NCBI GenBank assembly: GCA_050516505.1
Contig: CP191518.1
Span: forward strand, 372,001-436,000
DNA from: Scandinavium ludwigii_A
GTDB lineage: Bacteria > Pseudomonadota > Gammaproteobacteria > Enterobacterales > Enterobacteriaceae
Length of the DNA: 64,000 nt
Direction of reading: 5' to 3'
Under the pieces are notes generated by a model, which saw nothing but the letters and a program-made list of their open reading frames with translations, had not been told where the DNA came from and searched no databases. Of the stretch, positions 8,679-18,117 are shown in pieces. Within the stretch, counting starts at the first letter, position 1, and the number at the start of each line of letters is the position of its first letter. Made by a program: the position numbers and the translations under genes.

Positions 8679-9122
8679 TTACTTTTTCGCTTTATCCAGG
8701 TCCCAGTTATTGATGTCATCCGCCGTACCGGCTTCATTGTCATCACCGGCGGAAATCAGATCGAAGGCCCCATGCTCACCGGGGCTCACCAGCAAATAGT
8801 CATTACCCCACGGATCTTGTGGTAAACGTTTGATATAACCCGATTCGTTGTAATTGGCCGGCACCGGATTGGTCGTCGGTTTCGTCACCAGGGCGTTCAG
8901 TCCCTGACTGGTGGTCGGATATTTATGGTTATCCAGCTTGTACATATCGAGCGCATTTTCGAGTGCAACAATGTCACTGACCGCTTTCTGCCGGTCAGCT
9001 CGCTCTTTGTTGCCCATCAGGTTGGGCACCACTAGGCTGGCTAACACACCCAGAATGACAATGACCACCATGAGTTCCATCAGGGTAAAACCTTGCTGAC
9101 GATTGTGTTTATTGAATTCCAT
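8679..9122 (-). CDS. gspG: Type II secretion major pseudopilin GspG
   Basis: GspG builds the shaft of the periplasmic pseudopilus. The product is 147 residues. The leader ends at glycine 11 before FTLMELMVVIVILGVLASLV. Family motifs follow: DNHKYPTTSQGLNALV, LPQDPWGNDY and the acidic calcium-binding C-terminus around SAGDDNEAGTADDINNWD. It lies directly downstream of gspF. It is the best-conserved gene of the cluster. Confidence 0.97.
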   Translation of the reverse strand: MEFNKHNRQQGFTLMELMVVIVILGVLASLVVPNLMGNKERADRQKAVSDIVALENALDMYKLDNHKYPTTSQGLNALVTKPTTNPVPANYNESGYIKRLPQDPWGNDYLLVSPGEHGAFDLISAGDDNEAGTADDINNWDLDKAKK

Positions 9123-9132
9123 TTTATGATTC

Positions 9133-10344
9133 CTAACTTATCAATGAGTTGAGTTGCAAAATAGGTTGTAAGACAGCCATGATGATGAACAGAACGATGA
9201 ATGACATCGAAACGACCAAGGCGGGCTCAAAGAGGGCTAATCCCATCGTGATGCGGTTTTGCAGTAGGGTTTCTTGCTGGTCGGCCGCACGCTCCATAAG
9301 CTCGCCCAGTTGGCCGCTTTTCTCACCCGAGGCGATCATATACAGCGTCATGGGTGGAAAGAGATCGCACTTCTCCAGCGATGTATGGAATCCTGACCCC
9401 TGGCGAACGCGATCTGCGGCGGCCGCCAGTCGCTGGCGGATTTCGCTGTTCGCTATTCCTTCTCCGGACAACGTCATGCCTTCCAGCAGCGGCACACCGC
9501 TGGCTTGCAGGATGCTCAACGTACGCAGGTAGCGCGCACAGTTAATCGCCCGGATGAGCCCGCGTAACAAAGGTAGATCGAGCAATTTGCGATCCGTCCG
9601 ATGGCGATTGAGGGGGCGGCGACGCCAATAGATAAATCCGGCGGTGACCATCAGCACCAACACTACTGCAGCGAAACCATAGCTCTGCAACGAGTCACTG
9701 ATGGCTAGCAAAATGCGCGTCGTTAACGGTAACTGCTGCTTCATATGAACAAATTGTTCGACGACCTTCGGCACTACTGCTGTGAGCAAAATCGCCACGA
9801 CGATGATCGCGACACTGGTCAACATTGCGGGATACACTAGGGCCTGGATGAGGGCGCTGCGGGTTTTCTGGCGTATTTCGTTGTAATCAGCCAGTTTTTC
9901 CAGGACCAAGCCGAGCTGACCACTCCTCTCCCCGGCTTTAACCAGGGTGCGGTAAATGCTGTCGAAAACATGTGGCCACGCGGCGAGGGCATCCGACAGT
10001 GGATGCCCGGAAAGAATATGTTCGCGCAGGCTGGCTAAGATCTTACCCAGGCTGTTGTTTTTGTTTTGCCTTGCGATAACGTGTAAGGCCTCTTCCAGCG
10101 GAAGTGAGGCGTTGGCCAGGGTAGCGAGCTGGCGAGTAAAGAGCGAAAGTTCATGACCCTTTAGTTTCAGGCGCGGACGGAAGAGGGCAGATTGAATGAG
10201 CGATAGTCCATTTTTCTCATCAATGGCGACAGGAAACAGGCCTTGTTCTCGCAGTGATTCCCGGGCAGCTTTAAGACTGCTGGCTTCAAGGGTGCCGTGC
10301 TTTTTTGTCCCTTTTGCATCGAGGGCGCGCCACTGATAGATCAT
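9133..10344 (-). CDS. gspF: Type II secretion platform protein GspF
   Basis: GspF is the polytopic core of the inner-membrane platform. The product is 403 residues from MIYQWRALDAKGTKKHGTLE, the family N-terminus. It has two GspF domains, each with long hydrophobic helices, and conserved patches such as LATLANASLPLEEAL and SASGEKSGQL-type repeats (KAGERSGQLG, IASGEKSGQLGELM). The chosen ATG overlaps the gspE stop as ATGA. A longer in-frame start exists but reads through the end of gspE and is not supported. Confidence 0.95.
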   Translation of the reverse strand: MIYQWRALDAKGTKKHGTLEASSLKAARESLREQGLFPVAIDEKNGLSLIQSALFRPRLKLKGHELSLFTRQLATLANASLPLEEALHVIARQNKNNSLGKILASLREHILSGHPLSDALAAWPHVFDSIYRTLVKAGERSGQLGLVLEKLADYNEIRQKTRSALIQALVYPAMLTSVAIIVVAILLTAVVPKVVEQFVHMKQQLPLTTRILLAISDSLQSYGFAAVVLVLMVTAGFIYWRRRPLNRHRTDRKLLDLPLLRGLIRAINCARYLRTLSILQASGVPLLEGMTLSGEGIANSEIRQRLAAAADRVRQGSGFHTSLEKCDLFPPMTLYMIASGEKSGQLGELMERAADQQETLLQNRITMGLALFEPALVVSMSFIVLFIIMAVLQPILQLNSLIS

Positions 10345-11852
10345 GAGGCTGTCACCTCCGGATCGTGCTGGGCCGCGGTGACCCGCATCACTTCTTCCAG
10401 GGTGGTTTCGCCAGCAATGGCTTTTAAGATGCCATTTTCCTGAAGGCTGGATGACGTTTTGCGCAGACACTCTTCAATGGCATGTTCGTCCGCATCGCGA
10501 TGAATGATGGTGCGTAGCGCACTATCCACCACCATGATTTCATGAATCGCGAGGCGGCCGAGATAACCACTCCCCCGACATTGCGGGCAGCCATTGGCCT
10601 GCCAGATTGTTTTAACGTCAGGGGCAACCCTGGACAGCAACGCTTGTTGATCAACGGGCACCTCGACCTGCGTCCGGCATGCCATACATAGCTTACGGAC
10701 CAGTCGTTGCGCGATTACACCGGACAATGAGGAAGAGAGCAGGAACGGTTCGACTCCCATGTCACGCAGTCGCGTTACCGCCCCGCTGGCGCTGTTGGTA
10801 TGCAAGGTTGAGAGCACCAAATGGCCGGTTAGTGACGCCTGTACGGCAATCTGCGCGGTTTCGTTATCGCGAATTTCGCCAACCATCACGATATCCGGAT
10901 CCTGGCGCAAAATGGCGCGTAATCCACGCGCGAACGACATATCCACTCTGCTGTTAACCTGCGTCTGACCAATGCCTTCGAGTTCGTATTCGATAGGATC
11001 TTCAACAGTCAGAATATTGCGTTGCGGCGCATTTAATTCTGACAGCAGCGCATACAGCGTGGTGCTTTTACCTGAGCCTGTCGGGCCGGTGACGAGGATG
11101 ATGCCATGCGGTTGCTGAATCAAAAAATGCAGACGCGTGGCTTCAGTTTTACTCAGCCCCATCTTGTCGATGGACAACCGCAGGCTGGATTTATCCAGCA
11201 GACGCAGTACGGCGCGTTCACCGTATTGGGAGGGAAGCGTTGAAACACGGACATCAATGTTTCTGCGCCCCAGTCGGAGTGAAATTCGTCCATCCTGCGG
11301 CAAACGCTTCTCGGCAATGTCCAGACGGGCCATGACTTTGATGCGCGATAGCAGCAGCGGGGCTAACTTTTTGCCTGGCTGCAGGACCGGACGCAGAACC
11401 CCATCCACACGAAAACGGATCACCAGCGATTTTTCAAAGGTCTCGATATGAATATCTGACGCACCTTCTTTGACTGCTTCGTGCAGAATGGCATTAATCA
11501 GGCGAATAACCGGGGCGCTATTTTCTTCGCTGAGCAGATCGGCGTTATCCGGTAACTCTTCCGTCAGCGCGGCAAGGTCAATGTCCTGATCAAGATCCTG
11601 AGCAATTTGCTGAGACTCACCGCTACTCTGATGGAAAATGTGCTCCAGTCGCTCTTCAAAAGCCTGGCGTTCAAGCGCTGTAAACTGCTGGCATTCGCCA
11701 TTCAGATGATGCAAATCCAGCACATTTTCCAGCGAGGAATCGATGCAATACACCAGCTCGCTACCGACCCTGACTGCGCCATATTTTAGCGCCTGCGCAT
11801 AGCTTTGCGGCACGATTTGCTCTGCCTGTTCCTGCTCAATATATGGCTCCAT
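10341..11852 (-). CDS. gspE: Type II secretion ATPase GspE
   Basis: GspE is the cytoplasmic hexameric ATPase that powers pseudopilus assembly. About 503 residues are encoded. It has the N-terminal GspE domain, Walker A (GPTGSGKST at about residues 256-264), an Asp box, Walker B (DIVMVGEIRDNETA) and a His box (STLHTNSA). The zinc-binding tetracysteine region runs from CMAC to CPQC. I chose the ATG at 11852 because GGAG lies six bases upstream; the ATG at 11864 is also in frame but has poor spacing. The gene follows gspD closely and overlaps gspF by four bases. Confidence 0.94.
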   Translation of the reverse strand: MEPYIEQEQAEQIVPQSYAQALKYGAVRVGSELVYCIDSSLENVLDLHHLNGECQQFTALERQAFEERLEHIFHQSSGESQQIAQDLDQDIDLAALTEELPDNADLLSEENSAPVIRLINAILHEAVKEGASDIHIETFEKSLVIRFRVDGVLRPVLQPGKKLAPLLLSRIKVMARLDIAEKRLPQDGRISLRLGRRNIDVRVSTLPSQYGERAVLRLLDKSSLRLSIDKMGLSKTEATRLHFLIQQPHGIILVTGPTGSGKSTTLYALLSELNAPQRNILTVEDPIEYELEGIGQTQVNSRVDMSFARGLRAILRQDPDIVMVGEIRDNETAQIAVQASLTGHLVLSTLHTNSASGAVTRLRDMGVEPFLLSSSLSGVIAQRLVRKLCMACRTQVEVPVDQQALLSRVAPDVKTIWQANGCPQCRGSGYLGRLAIHEIMVVDSALRTIIHRDADEHAIEECLRKTSSSLQENGILKAIAGETTLEEVMRVTAAQHDPEVTAS

Positions 11853-11870
11853 CACTGACTCCATTCCCTT

Positions 11871-13883
11871 TTATTGCTGAAAAGGATTGCGTGGTGCTGC
11901 AGGCGTCGATGCCGCTTGAGGCGCCCGATTTGTCGGAGTAGCAGGTTTGGTTGGCGCATCAAAATCGATTTCTTTCAATACCGGACGTTCTTCGTCATCG
12001 ATGCCAACTAACCCACTGTGCGCATCATCAATGCGCTGTTTCTGCAACGAACGAAAACGGGTGTACTTCTCTTTTGATAACGAGCGATAGACCTCATCAT
12101 CGCGAATAATCGTTGGCCGGATGAAGACCATCAGATTGCGTTTAGAGATATCGGTGGAGGTGTAACGGAACAACTGCCCGATGACCGGGATATCGCCCAG
12201 CAGAGGGACTTTCGAAACCTGTTCTTTCGACGAGTCATCAAGCAGCCCACCCAGTACTACTGTTTCGCCCGTTTTCACTAGCACGGCGTTTTGGATGGTA
12301 CGGGTATTAAACGTCGGGCCGAGATCGCTGGAGGTTCCGGAGGAGGTATCGACGCTAGAAACTTCCTGTTCGATTTCCATCAGCACGGCATCACCTTCGT
12401 TAATTTGAGGTGTCACTTTTAACTTGGTACCGACGGTTTTACGTTCAACGGTGTTAAACACATTATCACCGGACGTAGTTTGAGAGCCGGAGAGCACCGG
12501 CACATCTTGCCCAACATTGAAGGACGCTTCTTTATTATCCAGCGTGACAATGCTTGGCGTGGCGAGAATATCGTTTTTATTATTCGAGGAAAGTGCGGTC
12601 AGCAGTACGCTCCAGTCGCCTTCAAAGAAGCCAGTCGCCAGACCGTTAAAACTGCTGAGTGCGCCAGCAATAGGGTTGTCACTCCCCATCGAACCGCTCT
12701 TTTTAAACTCGCGAGCGCCCTGGGCTGCATCAAAAATGGGTAATCCGGATTTAGTGAACTGTTGCCCGCCCACCTCACTGTTCGCCCATTGCACCCCGAG
12801 ATTGAGGCCATTCCCATCCTGCACTTCGACAATAATGGCTTCTACCAGCACCTGTGCGCGGCGGATATCGAGCCGGGCGATGACATTTTCAAGTTCCTGC
12901 ATGGTGCTTTGATCCGCAGTAATCACCACCGAGTTGGTTTGTTCATCGGCGTTGATTGAAACATCCTCGCGCCCGCTGCTGGCCTGAGAGGATGATTTCT
13001 GATCGGTAGCCATCTTTTCAGATACCCCAGTCAGCACCTCAACGATTTTGGCCGCTTTGGCATATTTAAGATAAAACACACGGGTGTTGCCTTGGGTGCT
13101 TTGCTCAACATCCAGTCTGCTAACAAGTGACTTAAGCTTGTTGCGTATCTTTTCCGAACCGCTAATGACAAGTGAGTTTGTTCGTTTATCAGCCACAATT
13201 TTGGGTAAGAGGATCTGGGTCGGACTCTCTTTAGATTCTTCACGTACCAGATTGTTGATGACTTCAGCGAGATCGACAGCGGAGGCGTAATGTAGTTTGA
13301 GCACTTCACGTGCCTGGGTGCCATTGACGTCGACGCGCTTTATCACTTCAAGAATGCGATTGACGACATTCGCTTTACCGGTGATGAGCAACACGTTAGA
13401 CGGATCATAGTGAACGACATTACCGATGCCACCGCTGTCCATCATTTGCCGCAGCAAAGGGGCCAGTTCACGCACCGGTACGTTCTGTAAAGAGACGACG
13501 CGGGTAATGAATTCATCGCCAACAGATGGCGTCGCAGTGTCTTTAATCTCGCCCGGGGCTGTTTTCAGTGAGGCTGAGCGCACCACTTTGACCAGCCCAT
13601 TATCTAGATTGACGACTGAAAACCCATAAATATCAAGTACGCTAAGAAAGAACTGATAGTATTCTTCGTCATTAAAATTATCATAACTTCGTACCGATAT
13701 ATTGCCTTGTACTGATGGCTCAACCAGAATTGTTTTACCTGTGTTCTTACTTACAGCAGCGATAAACTCGCGAATATCCGCATTTTTGAAATTGGCAGAA
13801 TACTGTGCAGCGTAAGCCTGGCTTGATGGGGTAAGGAATGGTAGCACCAAAATAAATGCGAAATAATTACGAAAGAGTTTCAT
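11871..13883 (-). CDS. gspD: Type II secretion outer-membrane secretin GspD
   Basis: GspD forms the outer-membrane channel of the T2SS. The product is 670 residues. It starts with a cleavable signal peptide (MKLFRNYFAFILVLPFLTPS, then SQAYA). Next are the N0 domain (NFKNADIREFIAAVSKNTGK), three N1-N3 repeats, and the secretin beta-barrel region near residues 420-600, with VPVLSGSQTTSGDN and VLVKTGETVVLGGLL. A proline/alanine-rich tail ends in NPFQQ. No gspS-like pilotin gene is seen in the window. The length is normal and no frameshift is seen. Confidence 0.96.
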   Translation of the reverse strand: MKLFRNYFAFILVLPFLTPSSQAYAAQYSANFKNADIREFIAAVSKNTGKTILVEPSVQGNISVRSYDNFNDEEYYQFFLSVLDIYGFSVVNLDNGLVKVVRSASLKTAPGEIKDTATPSVGDEFITRVVSLQNVPVRELAPLLRQMMDSGGIGNVVHYDPSNVLLITGKANVVNRILEVIKRVDVNGTQAREVLKLHYASAVDLAEVINNLVREESKESPTQILLPKIVADKRTNSLVISGSEKIRNKLKSLVSRLDVEQSTQGNTRVFYLKYAKAAKIVEVLTGVSEKMATDQKSSSQASSGREDVSINADEQTNSVVITADQSTMQELENVIARLDIRRAQVLVEAIIVEVQDGNGLNLGVQWANSEVGGQQFTKSGLPIFDAAQGAREFKKSGSMGSDNPIAGALSSFNGLATGFFEGDWSVLLTALSSNNKNDILATPSIVTLDNKEASFNVGQDVPVLSGSQTTSGDNVFNTVERKTVGTKLKVTPQINEGDAVLMEIEQEVSSVDTSSGTSSDLGPTFNTRTIQNAVLVKTGETVVLGGLLDDSSKEQVSKVPLLGDIPVIGQLFRYTSTDISKRNLMVFIRPTIIRDDEVYRSLSKEKYTRFRSLQKQRIDDAHSGLVGIDDEERPVLKEIDFDAPTKPATPTNRAPQAASTPAAPRNPFQQ

Positions 13884-13901
13884 GCTATTTACTTCCTTGA
13901 C

Positions 13902-14702
13902 CTATTTAACATCCATTGTTGAGGCATTGATTAACTTTTCATTACTGTTACGTAACACAGTGAACTGCGCGGAACCAAGGGTGCCGAGTTCATTCAACGC
14001 GGCTTTCATTTCTGCGGGATCGCTCAAAATGTGATTATTGATTTTTAAGGCAATATCCCCTGGCTTGAAACCCATTTTACTAAAACGGTTAATTGCACCG
14101 CGGGGATATAACCTGACACCGGTTAATTTGTCGTTCTCGTACACTGGGTTACCAATGATGAAATCACTCAGGAACCGTGCGTTCCCCACCGACTGTGGCA
14201 GCTTGCCTGGAAGCGATGGGGCCTCATCAAGCAAGGTCATTATCTGTGAGCTACCGTTATTGTTGATATTGACCGTATTTGCGTCTATTTTTTCAATGAA
14301 AACACCCGGTAAACCCTCAATGTTTTCACCTTGATTGTAATTTCCAGTAACGCCGCGACTGACAATCATGGCCTGAGAAGCTTGGCGATCGTCACTGGCA
14401 ATGATTCCTGTTAGCGTCAGGGCAAGTGAGGTCAGTGCCTCTGCTCTAGGGGCATCCCTGACGGTTCCTGGGCTTTCCGCATGACTCCCTTCATCCATGT
14501 TGAGATCAACACGCATCTTATCGACTACCGGCTGCAATAAAACAGATGAGGCATCGGTGATGCGAATGGATTCGTAAATTGTATTCATGCTGCATATCAA
14601 TAATAAAAAAACAGGGAAGATCACTCCCGCACACAGCAATTGTTGGCTGTGCTTATGTAGCCAAATAATCAGGCTACTGATGTCAATAATCATTTTTTTC
14701 AT
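13902..14702 (-). CDS. gspC: Type II secretion coupling protein GspC
   Basis: GspC connects the inner-membrane platform to the secretin and helps select substrates. The product is 266 residues. It has a short cytoplasmic N-terminus, one membrane helix (LLCAGVIFPVFLLLICSM), an HR domain (about residues 90-160) and a PDZ-like C-terminus (MGFKPGDIALKINNHILSDP). It is the first gene of the minus-strand gsp operon and is divergent from gspA. The 181-base gap to gspA should hold both promoters. Confidence 0.93.
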   Translation of the reverse strand: MKKMIIDISSLIIWLHKHSQQLLCAGVIFPVFLLLICSMNTIYESIRITDASSVLLQPVVDKMRVDLNMDEGSHAESPGTVRDAPRAEALTSLALTLTGIIASDDRQASQAMIVSRGVTGNYNQGENIEGLPGVFIEKIDANTVNINNNGSSQIMTLLDEAPSLPGKLPQSVGNARFLSDFIIGNPVYENDKLTGVRLYPRGAINRFSKMGFKPGDIALKINNHILSDPAEMKAALNELGTLGSAQFTVLRNSNEKLINASTMDVK

Positions 14703-14883
14703 GGGTGGGGCTTTATCGAAAATAGAACGATATTATATGTTCTTTTCTAATTGCATTCAATCTGGCCTGCGGTTGACATTTTCTAGGACGTCCTACAGTA
14801 TAAATATGAATGAAGTATTTTTGGTGTTTTTCGAATTAATTCCTAAGCATTTTGAATGGCGAAATATTAAAGGTATTGTAAAA

Positions 14884-16425
14884 ATGTCAGGGAGTTACGA
14901 GTTCTCTCAGTCCGGATTGATCTCTGAATGGGTGCTAAATGCATCCTGGTTCGGAGAGGTTGCTGTTTTGTTTGGTAATAAGGGAGTGGGTAAATCAAAT
15001 CTTATTTATAAATTAAGTAAGGCTAAACCCGATGCGATATTAATTTTTACTGCTATCCAGGTGGGCAGTGATATTCATTTAATGTCAGCGGGAGCACATG
15101 AAAAAGAGCATGTGACCTATGCTCATGATCATTTTTGGCTGGATGCTCTACCACTGATTCACACCAGGACCCAGGATGTCGTCATAGCTATTGATAATGC
15201 AGATCTGCTGGCAGGTCATCTTGGGCATTTCATTCAATCGTTTACTCAACTCCTCCCCGTGATGGGAGTCAAAGCCAAACTACTTCTTGTCGGCAGTGCG
15301 AAACTCAAAAAGATCAAACAGCTGAGTCAATGCCTTCCTTTATATGTCTGTTTGAATCCGCCTTCCGAAACGGAGTGTGGCGACTTCCTGGATTCAATGC
15401 ACGCGAAAGGCCCGGAAGGGGAGAGGAGCATTTTCCGGCCGGGGTTTGTGCGCCATATCAGTATGGCCACGCGAGGCAATTTGCGGGTGATAAAAAGGAT
15501 TGTCGAAATCGCAAAGCAACTTGCAGTGGCGGAACAGTCAACGCACCTCAGCCCCCGCCAGGAGAAACTGGTGTTGGCTGCCGCTGGCCTGCCGTATAAA
15601 TCCAGACCTGGCGCATTTTTACTGATTGCTTATGCGGTGCTGGCTATGGCAATTGGCTGGGGAGGAGCAGATATCATTAAGCTGCCTTTCCCGACCCCTC
15701 AATGGCTGGACGTGGCCAAACCGGTGGTGAAAGAATCCACGCCAGCAAAAATCACCGAGATGACATCAAATGTACGTGATGCCATGCAGCAGCTTTTTGC
15801 TACATGGGGATACGACGTATCAGCCGAAGAAGCATGGTGCGAGCAAGCCGATCGCGCCGACCTGATTTGCGACAGTGGTAATGAAACGGGGATTAATAAG
15901 TTGGCGAATAGCGGTTTGCCGTGGATTGCCCGACTCAATGTTGAGAAGCATACGCTTTATGCGGTGGTCATGCGTATTTCAGATAATGATCTTGATCTTA
16001 TCGTCAATAAAAAAATATGGACGGTCAGTCGCCACTGGTTTGACACCCACTCGGAAGGTCATTACATCATGATGTGGCCCCCGGCACCTGACGGGAAAAA
16101 TCGGGTCACGAACAAAAGTAGTGCAGAAAGTATTATCTGGCTGGATGCCATGCTCAGCCGCGCATTGGGTGTGCCGGCGAATGAAAGTGGCGACTGGACT
16201 CCAACGCTGACCGAAAAGGTTAAACTCTTTCAACGTAATGAGAAGCTGCAGCAGGATGGCGTGCCGGGTAAAGATACGCTCATAAGATTGCGTCAGGCAC
16301 TCGGTGAAGCACCGAGGTTAATCAATGAAACGACCTCAGGTACGGACTTATCAACATGGCTGACATCCCGGTTGCCTCCTGACGGAGATAAGCAGAGCGA
16401 TGTGCGAAAGGAGAAAGCGAAATGA
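14884..16425 (+). CDS. gspA: Type II secretion accessory ATPase GspA
   Basis: GspA (ExeA type), with GspB, is thought to help insert the secretin through peptidoglycan. From the ATG at 14884 the product is 513 residues. It has Walker A (GNKGVGKS, residues 31-38), Walker B (IAIDNADLL, 101-109), a membrane helix at about 243-260 and a C-terminal peptidoglycan-binding domain (KVKLFQRNEKLQQDGVPGKD). The frame is open far upstream, across the start of gspC. I chose 14884 because the protein then aligns with the E. coli GspA N-terminus and an AAGG lies about ten bases before it. An ATG at 14806 is an alternative. It is coupled to gspB by ATGA. Confidence 0.9.
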   Translation: MSGSYEFSQSGLISEWVLNASWFGEVAVLFGNKGVGKSNLIYKLSKAKPDAILIFTAIQVGSDIHLMSAGAHEKEHVTYAHDHFWLDALPLIHTRTQDVVIAIDNADLLAGHLGHFIQSFTQLLPVMGVKAKLLLVGSAKLKKIKQLSQCLPLYVCLNPPSETECGDFLDSMHAKGPEGERSIFRPGFVRHISMATRGNLRVIKRIVEIAKQLAVAEQSTHLSPRQEKLVLAAAGLPYKSRPGAFLLIAYAVLAMAIGWGGADIIKLPFPTPQWLDVAKPVVKESTPAKITEMTSNVRDAMQQLFATWGYDVSAEEAWCEQADRADLICDSGNETGINKLANSGLPWIARLNVEKHTLYAVVMRISDNDLDLIVNKKIWTVSRHWFDTHSEGHYIMMWPPAPDGKNRVTNKSSAESIIWLDAMLSRALGVPANESGDWTPTLTEKVKLFQRNEKLQQDGVPGKDTLIRLRQALGEAPRLINETTSGTDLSTWLTSRLPPDGDKQSDVRKEKAK

Positions 16426-16883
16426 TGCGGATTTATTCAGCCTTCGTGGCTCAGCTTGCCAGTGATATGCCTCAGCATGTCGCAAGAGCAGAAAAAAAAT
16501 CGGTTCGGAACTTATTGTTATGGATCTGCTTGCTGATATGGATAGCTTGCGCACTGCTCACGGGCTATTACGCACATTATTACTGGCTACAGCGCCACCC
16601 GAGTGTCTCTAGCGAAGTAACGGCTAAGCCGGAACAGGATTACCATCTATCCGATATGCATTATGTTTTTAAAAAACAGCCGCTGCCAGTGAGGCTTGAG
16701 CCTGATGTCCCAGATGATCAACCTGTTGATGAGGACGCTGAAACACCGTCATATGATAATGCCGATGATACGGCAACTGACGACGAAGCTATCGACGTCG
16801 ACGATACGGCATCAGAAGAACAGTTACGTAAAGACGCGCTCCGCGAACAAGTGCAAAAGGCATTGGCTGAAATAGGGGACTAA
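16422..16883 (+). CDS. gspB: Type II secretion accessory protein GspB
   Basis: GspB is the membrane partner of GspA. The product is 153 residues with a short cytoplasmic part, one membrane helix (LLLWICLLIWIACALLTGYY) and a periplasmic tail. The tail contains a long, very acidic stretch (DVPDDQPVDEDAE onward) and ends in a helical segment. It overlaps gspA by four bases. The S10 operon promoter lies about 50 bases after the stop, and I see no strong terminator in between. Confidence 0.88.
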   Translation: MMRIYSAFVAQLASDMPQHVARAEKKSVRNLLLWICLLIWIACALLTGYYAHYYWLQRHPSVSSEVTAKPEQDYHLSDMHYVFKKQPLPVRLEPDVPDDQPVDEDAETPSYDNADDTATDDEAIDVDDTASEEQLRKDALREQVQKALAEIGD

Positions 16884-16932
16884 TGCCGATGAAATCCTCC
16901 ATCAATGACTGCGCAATTTTAAACCATAAGAA

Positions 16933-16961
16933 CTTGCATTTGCGCTATACGCAAGTATAAT
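16933..16961 (+). promoter_or_regulatory. S10 operon promoter
   Basis: A perfect TATAAT at 16956-16961 lies 17 bases after CTTGCA (16933-16938), or 16 bases if the -35 is read as TTGCAT. It lies about 170 bases before rpsJ, as in E. coli. Confidence 0.85.
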
Positions 16962-16967
16962 GCGCGG

Positions 16968-17133
16968 GCTGTCATTAATGACGGCGAGTTCGATATGAAC
17001 TCCGACAATGTAGTTTGTTGTCGACAATGTTCCCAATTGTGGAACTACGTAAGAACGGCTGCGCTCCCCCATCAATCGTAATGGGTGTGAGGAGTAGCCA
17101 TTTCGTTTATAAAATAATTGGAGCTCTGGTCTC
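16968..17133 (+). promoter_or_regulatory. S10 operon leader (L4-controlled attenuation and translation)
   Basis: This is the untranslated leader of the S10 operon. In E. coli, ribosomal protein L4 binds it to cause early termination and to block translation of S10. Two of the expected hairpins are visible. One is a long stem around 16996-17050. The other is at about 17063-17096, pairing CTCCCCCAT with ATGGGTGTGAGGAG. The Shine-Dalgarno TTGGAG precedes the rpsJ ATG. The mechanism is inferred by homology. Confidence 0.8.
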
Positions 17134-17445
17134 ATGCAGAACCAAAGAATCCGTATCCGCCTTAAAGCGTTTGATCATCGTCTGATTGATCAATCAACCG
17201 CGGAAATCGTCGAGACTGCCAAGCGCACTGGTGCGCAGGTACGCGGTCCGATCCCGCTGCCGACCCGCAAAGAGCGCTTTACCGTTCTGATCTCTCCGCA
17301 CGTTAACAAAGACGCGCGTGATCAGTACGAGATTCGCACTCACAAGCGTCTGGTTGACATCGTTGAGCCAACCGAGAAAACCGTTGATGCTCTGATGCGT
17401 CTGGACCTGGCTGCCGGTGTAGACGTGCAGATCAGCCTGGGTTAA
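17134..17445 (+). CDS. rpsJ: 30S ribosomal protein S10 (NusE)
   Basis: S10 is a 30S head protein. As NusE it also joins NusB at boxA in rRNA antitermination. The product is 103 residues, the same as E. coli, with the typical start [19 protein letters not shown]. First gene of the S10 operon. Confidence 0.99.
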
Positions 17446-17477
17446 TCAGGTCATCGAGCGATTGAGAGGTTGATACA

Positions 17478-18107
17478 ATGATTGGTTTAGTCGGTAAAAA
17501 AGTGGGTATGACCCGCATCTTCACTGAAGATGGCGTATCTATCCCAGTAACCGTAATCGAAGTTGAAGCAAACCGTGTTACTCAGGTTAAAGACCTGGCT
17601 AACGACGGCTACCGTGCTGTTCAAGTTACCACCGGTGCTAAAAAAGCTAGCCGCGTAACTAAGCCGGAAGCAGGGCACTTCGCTAAAGCTGGCGTAGATG
17701 CTGGCCGTGGTCTGTGGGAATTCCGCCTTGCTGAAGGCGAAGAGTTCACCGTAGGTCAGGACATTAGCGTTGAACTGTTTGCTGAAGTTAAAAAAGTTGA
17801 CGTAACCGGTACCTCTAAAGGTAAAGGTTTCGCCGGTACCGTTAAGCGCTGGAACTTCCGTACCCAGGACGCTACTCACGGTAACTCCTTGTCCCACCGC
17901 GTTCCGGGTTCTATCGGTCAGAACCAGACTCCGGGCAAAGTATTCAAAGGCAAGAAGATGGCAGGTCAGCTGGGTAATGAACGCGTTACCGTTCAGAGCC
18001 TGGACGTAGTACGTGTTGACGCTGAGCGCAACCTGCTGCTGGTTAAAGGTGCTGTTCCCGGTGCAACCGGTAGCGACCTTATCGTTAAACCAGCTGTGAA
18101 GGCGTGA
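17478..18107 (+). CDS. rplC: 50S ribosomal protein L3
   Basis: L3 binds 23S rRNA early in 50S assembly and reaches toward the peptidyl-transferase centre. The product is 209 residues, full length. The conserved loop around GNSLSHRVPGSIGQNQTPGK contains the glutamine that PrmB methylates in E. coli. Second gene of the S10 operon. Confidence 0.99.
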   Translation: MIGLVGKKVGMTRIFTEDGVSIPVTVIEVEANRVTQVKDLANDGYRAVQVTTGAKKASRVTKPEAGHFAKAGVDAGRGLWEFRLAEGEEFTVGQDISVELFAEVKKVDVTGTSKGKGFAGTVKRWNFRTQDATHGNSLSHRVPGSIGQNQTPGKVFKGKKMAGQLGNERVTVQSLDVVRVDAERNLLLVKGAVPGATGSDLIVKPAVKA

Positions 18108-18117
18108 GGAGATAGCA

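Noticed and set aside
14587..14883. Longer GspA starting at 14587
   Set aside because: It would overlap the gspC start on the other strand, and the extra residues do not match GspA proteins as I know them.
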